Program-made: the position numbers and the translations under genes | DNA from: Tumebacillus sp. BK434 | GTDB lineage: Bacteria; Bacillota; Bacilli; Tumebacillales; Tumebacillaceae | Reading direction: 5' to 3' | NCBI RefSeq assembly: GCF_004340785.1 | Contig: NZ_SLXS01000004.1 | Location: forward strand, 62,001-126,000 | DNA length: 64,000 bases | The notes under the pieces: model-generated | Seen by the model: the letters and a program-made list of their open reading frames with translations, nothing else | What the model was told of the DNA's origin: nothing | The model's database searches: none | Shown here: positions 62,219-64,000 of the stretch, piece after piece | How the letters are laid out: each line of letters opens with the position of its first letter | Position numbering within the stretch: position 1 is the first letter of the stretch

Positions 62219-64000
62219 ATGAAACGCGAAAACATTGAGTCGCTGTACGAACTGACACCCCTGCAGCACGGGATGCTGTTCCATACGCTGTATGCCCCCG
62301 ATTCGGGGGTGTACGCGGTACAGCTCACGATGACGCTGGAAGGACAGCTGAACCAAGACGCATTTTCCCGCGCTTTTCGTATGGTGATGGAACGGCATCC
62401 AATCCTGCGTACCGCGTTCTTCTGGGAGGATTTAGAAAAACCGCTGCAAGTGGTGGGCAAAGAAGTGGAGTTGCCCCTGCGCGTGCTGGACTGGAGCGGT
62501 ATGCAGACAGACGTACAACATGCGAGAGCGGCAGACTTTTCCCGGAAAGATCGTTTGGAGCCGTTCACATTTACCGAAGCGCCTGTCATGCGGGTCACGT
62601 TGATTCGCTTCGACGAGCAGACGCACAGTCTGGTCTGGACATTTCACCACATTTTGCTTGACGGCTGGTCCATTCAGCTGATTTTAAAAGAGCTGTGGGC
62701 GCTGTATGAAGCGTACCAGTGCGGAAGGGAACCCCAATTGCCGGCGAGTATGCCGTTTCGCAATTACTTGAGCTGGCTGCAGCGGCAGAATCTTGGGGAA
62801 GCGGAAGCATATTGGCGGAAGGCGCTGCAAGGGTTTGCAAAACCGACCCCTTTGCCGCTCGACTATGGAAAGCGCGTGATCGAGGACAGTGAAGTTCGCA
62901 ACCCTGTCATCGACCATCGTTTGTCCAGCGACCTGTATGCTCGTTTGAAAGGCGTCTCCAGGTCTCTGCAGGTCACAATGAATACGCTTTTGCAAGGGAT
63001 CTGGGCCTTATATCTCAGCCGGGCATCCGGGGAAAACGATGTTCTTTTCGGCAGCACCGTATCCGGACGTCCCGGTGAACTGCCCGGCGTGGAACGGATG
63101 GCCGGCCTGTTCATCAACACGCTTCCCGTTCGGGTCGGAGTTGAGTTGGACGCTGAGCTTGGCCTTTGGCTCAAAGCGCTGCAGGCGTCGCAATTGGAGG
63201 CGCGCCAATACGAGCATACTCCGCTGACCAAGATTCAGATGTGGAGCGAAGTGCCGGGCGATCTCAAGTTGTTTGAGTCCTTGTTTGTCTTTGAAAACTT
63301 TCTGGACGACGAAGCCGGGGAAGAGGAACACATCGGATCTTTAAAAATCACCGACGGCTCTTCTGCGGAACAGACTTCATTCCCGTTGACTTTGACTGTC
63401 ATTCCGGCAGGCGAGTTGATTCTGCGTGTGCAGTATGATGCAACGCGCTATGCGGAACAGACGGTAAAAAGCCTGCTGGAGCATCTGGAGGTGATGCTGA
63501 ACGCTGTGGCGGACCGGCCGGACGTGCAGCTCAAAGACATCCCGCTGATGAGTGCAGCGGAGCATGAAGCGGTGCTCGTCTCCTGGAATGCAACCGCAGT
63601 CCCTTTTCCCAGCGACCTATTGGTGCATCAATATGTGGAAGCGCATGCGGCGAACCAACCTGACGCACTCGCCGTCCGCTCGCCTGGAAAGGCGTGGACT
63701 TATGGAGAGCTGAACTCGTATGCCAATCGCCTCGCGCATTTCCTGAAAGCAGAGGGCATGGGGCCCGAGCGGTTGGTCGGGGTCTGCCTGGAGCGGTCGC
63801 CGGAGCTTGTCGCGGCCTATCTGGCAGCCTGGAAGACCGGAGCTGCTTTCTTGATGATCGATCCGAAGTATCCGGGAGAGCGGATTCGGTTCATGCTGCA
63901 AGACGCCGGGGCTGGGCTGTTGCTGACTCAAGAGAGCCTGCAGGAGATAGTGGCTTGGGAAGGCGGAAAAAGTGTGTGCCTCGACGCGGATGCTCCTGTT
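62219..64000 (+). CDS. NRPS protein, C-A..., 3' end outside the window
   Basis: ATG 62219 follows AAGGTGGGAG, and the frame is open for all 594 codons to the window end. The N-terminus (ESLYELTPLQHGMLFHTLY) is a COM acceptor followed directly by a C domain with HHILLDG (His143), of the DCL type expected after an E domain. An A domain begins near residue 465 (VHQYVEAHAANQPDALAV, then WTYGELNSYANRLA) and is cut before its core motifs, so no substrate can be read. A T domain and possibly further modules or a thioesterase should follow outside. Confidence 0.92.
   Translation, partial: MKRENIESLYELTPLQHGMLFHTLYAPDSGVYAVQLTMTLEGQLNQDAFSRAFRMVMERHPILRTAFFWEDLEKPLQVVGKEVELPLRVLDWSGMQTDVQHARAADFSRKDRLEPFTFTEAPVMRVTLIRFDEQTHSLVWTFHHILLDGWSIQLILKELWALYEAYQCGREPQLPASMPFRNYLSWLQRQNLGEAEAYWRKALQGFAKPTPLPLDYGKRVIEDSEVRNPVIDHRLSSDLYARLKGVSRSLQVTMNTLLQGIWALYLSRASGENDVLFGSTVSGRPGELPGVERMAGLFINTLPVRVGVELDAELGLWLKALQASQLEARQYEHTPLTKIQMWSEVPGDLKLFESLFVFENFLDDEAGEEEHIGSLKITDGSSAEQTSFPLTLTVIPAGELILRVQYDATRYAEQTVKSLLEHLEVMLNAVADRPDVQLKDIPLMSAAEHEAVLVSWNATAVPFPSDLLVHQYVEAHAANQPDALAVRSPGKAWTYGELNSYANRLAHFLKAEGMGPERLVGVCLERSPELVAAYLAAWKTGAAFLMIDPKYPGERIRFMLQDAGAGLLLTQESLQEIVAWEGGKSVCLDADAPV

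Noticed and set aside
1-64000. CRISPR array, insertion sequence or rRNA genes
   Set aside because: No regularly spaced direct repeats, transposase motifs with flanking inverted repeats, or rRNA sequence were seen on reading both strands.

Overview
The window looks like chromosome from an endospore-forming Gram-positive bacterium of the Bacilli, perhaps a Tumebacillus- or Brevibacillus-like genus (inference). The evidence is a YhcN-type sporulation lipoprotein, a YjcZ-like micro-protein, strong AGGAGG ribosome sites with frequent GTG/TTG starts, a CIRCE-type heat-shock operator, and GC-rich codon use over most of the window. The first 2.9 kb is visibly more AT-rich and holds gene remnants, including a 5'-deleted selenocysteine tRNA.

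Region 1 (1-3.3 kb): a zinc-ribbon C-terminus, decayed DNA with the tRNA-Sec remnant, an MDR-family oxidoreductase and two unknown small proteins. Region 2 (3.4-19.5 kb): ordinary chromosome. It carries an MmpL-type exporter with its TetR regulator and a paired palindromic operator, htpG under a CIRCE-like site, an MFS transporter, a three-gene ABC importer of the TrpXYZ type, an Asp/Glu-type racemase, a MocR regulator, a MurG paralogue, a polyarginine small protein and a secreted C39-type protease.

Region 3 (19.66-34.19 kb) is the first NRPS/PKS half: C-T-C-A-T, then KS-AT-KR-ACP, a free-standing C domain, C-A-T and a 43-residue protein ending at a terminator. By eye, the A-domain pockets read Pro-like and Gly. 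Region 4 (34.2-42.5 kb) is a block of mostly unrelated genes: YhcN lipoprotein, YjcZ-like peptide, alpha/beta hydrolase, GNAT, M3 peptidase, a broken BsuPI-like gene, DUF4931 and DUF418 proteins, and a PduX-like GHMP kinase. Region 5 (42.7 kb to the end) is the second half: vestigial C-A-T-C-A-T (Val-like, Gln), C-A-T (Ile-like), KS-AT-KR-ACP, a luciferase-like flavin monooxygenase, C-A-T-E, and a further C-A module that runs off the end.

The two halves repeat one design. NRPS proteins ending in a basic tail precede each PKS, and each PKS ends in an acidic helix. It is followed first by a stand-alone enzyme (a C domain in half 1, a flavin monooxygenase in half 2) and then by a C-A-T NRPS, and both of these start with the same LSPEQRxLLE docking-like helix. 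Both KR domains have lost the catalytic Tyr, so beta-keto intermediates may be what these inserted enzymes work on. No thioesterase, PPTase, MbtH protein or dedicated exporter of the cluster is visible, so the system probably continues past 64 kb. The part I consider most likely to be undescribed is this docking-tagged enzyme slot after a PKS with a dead KR.
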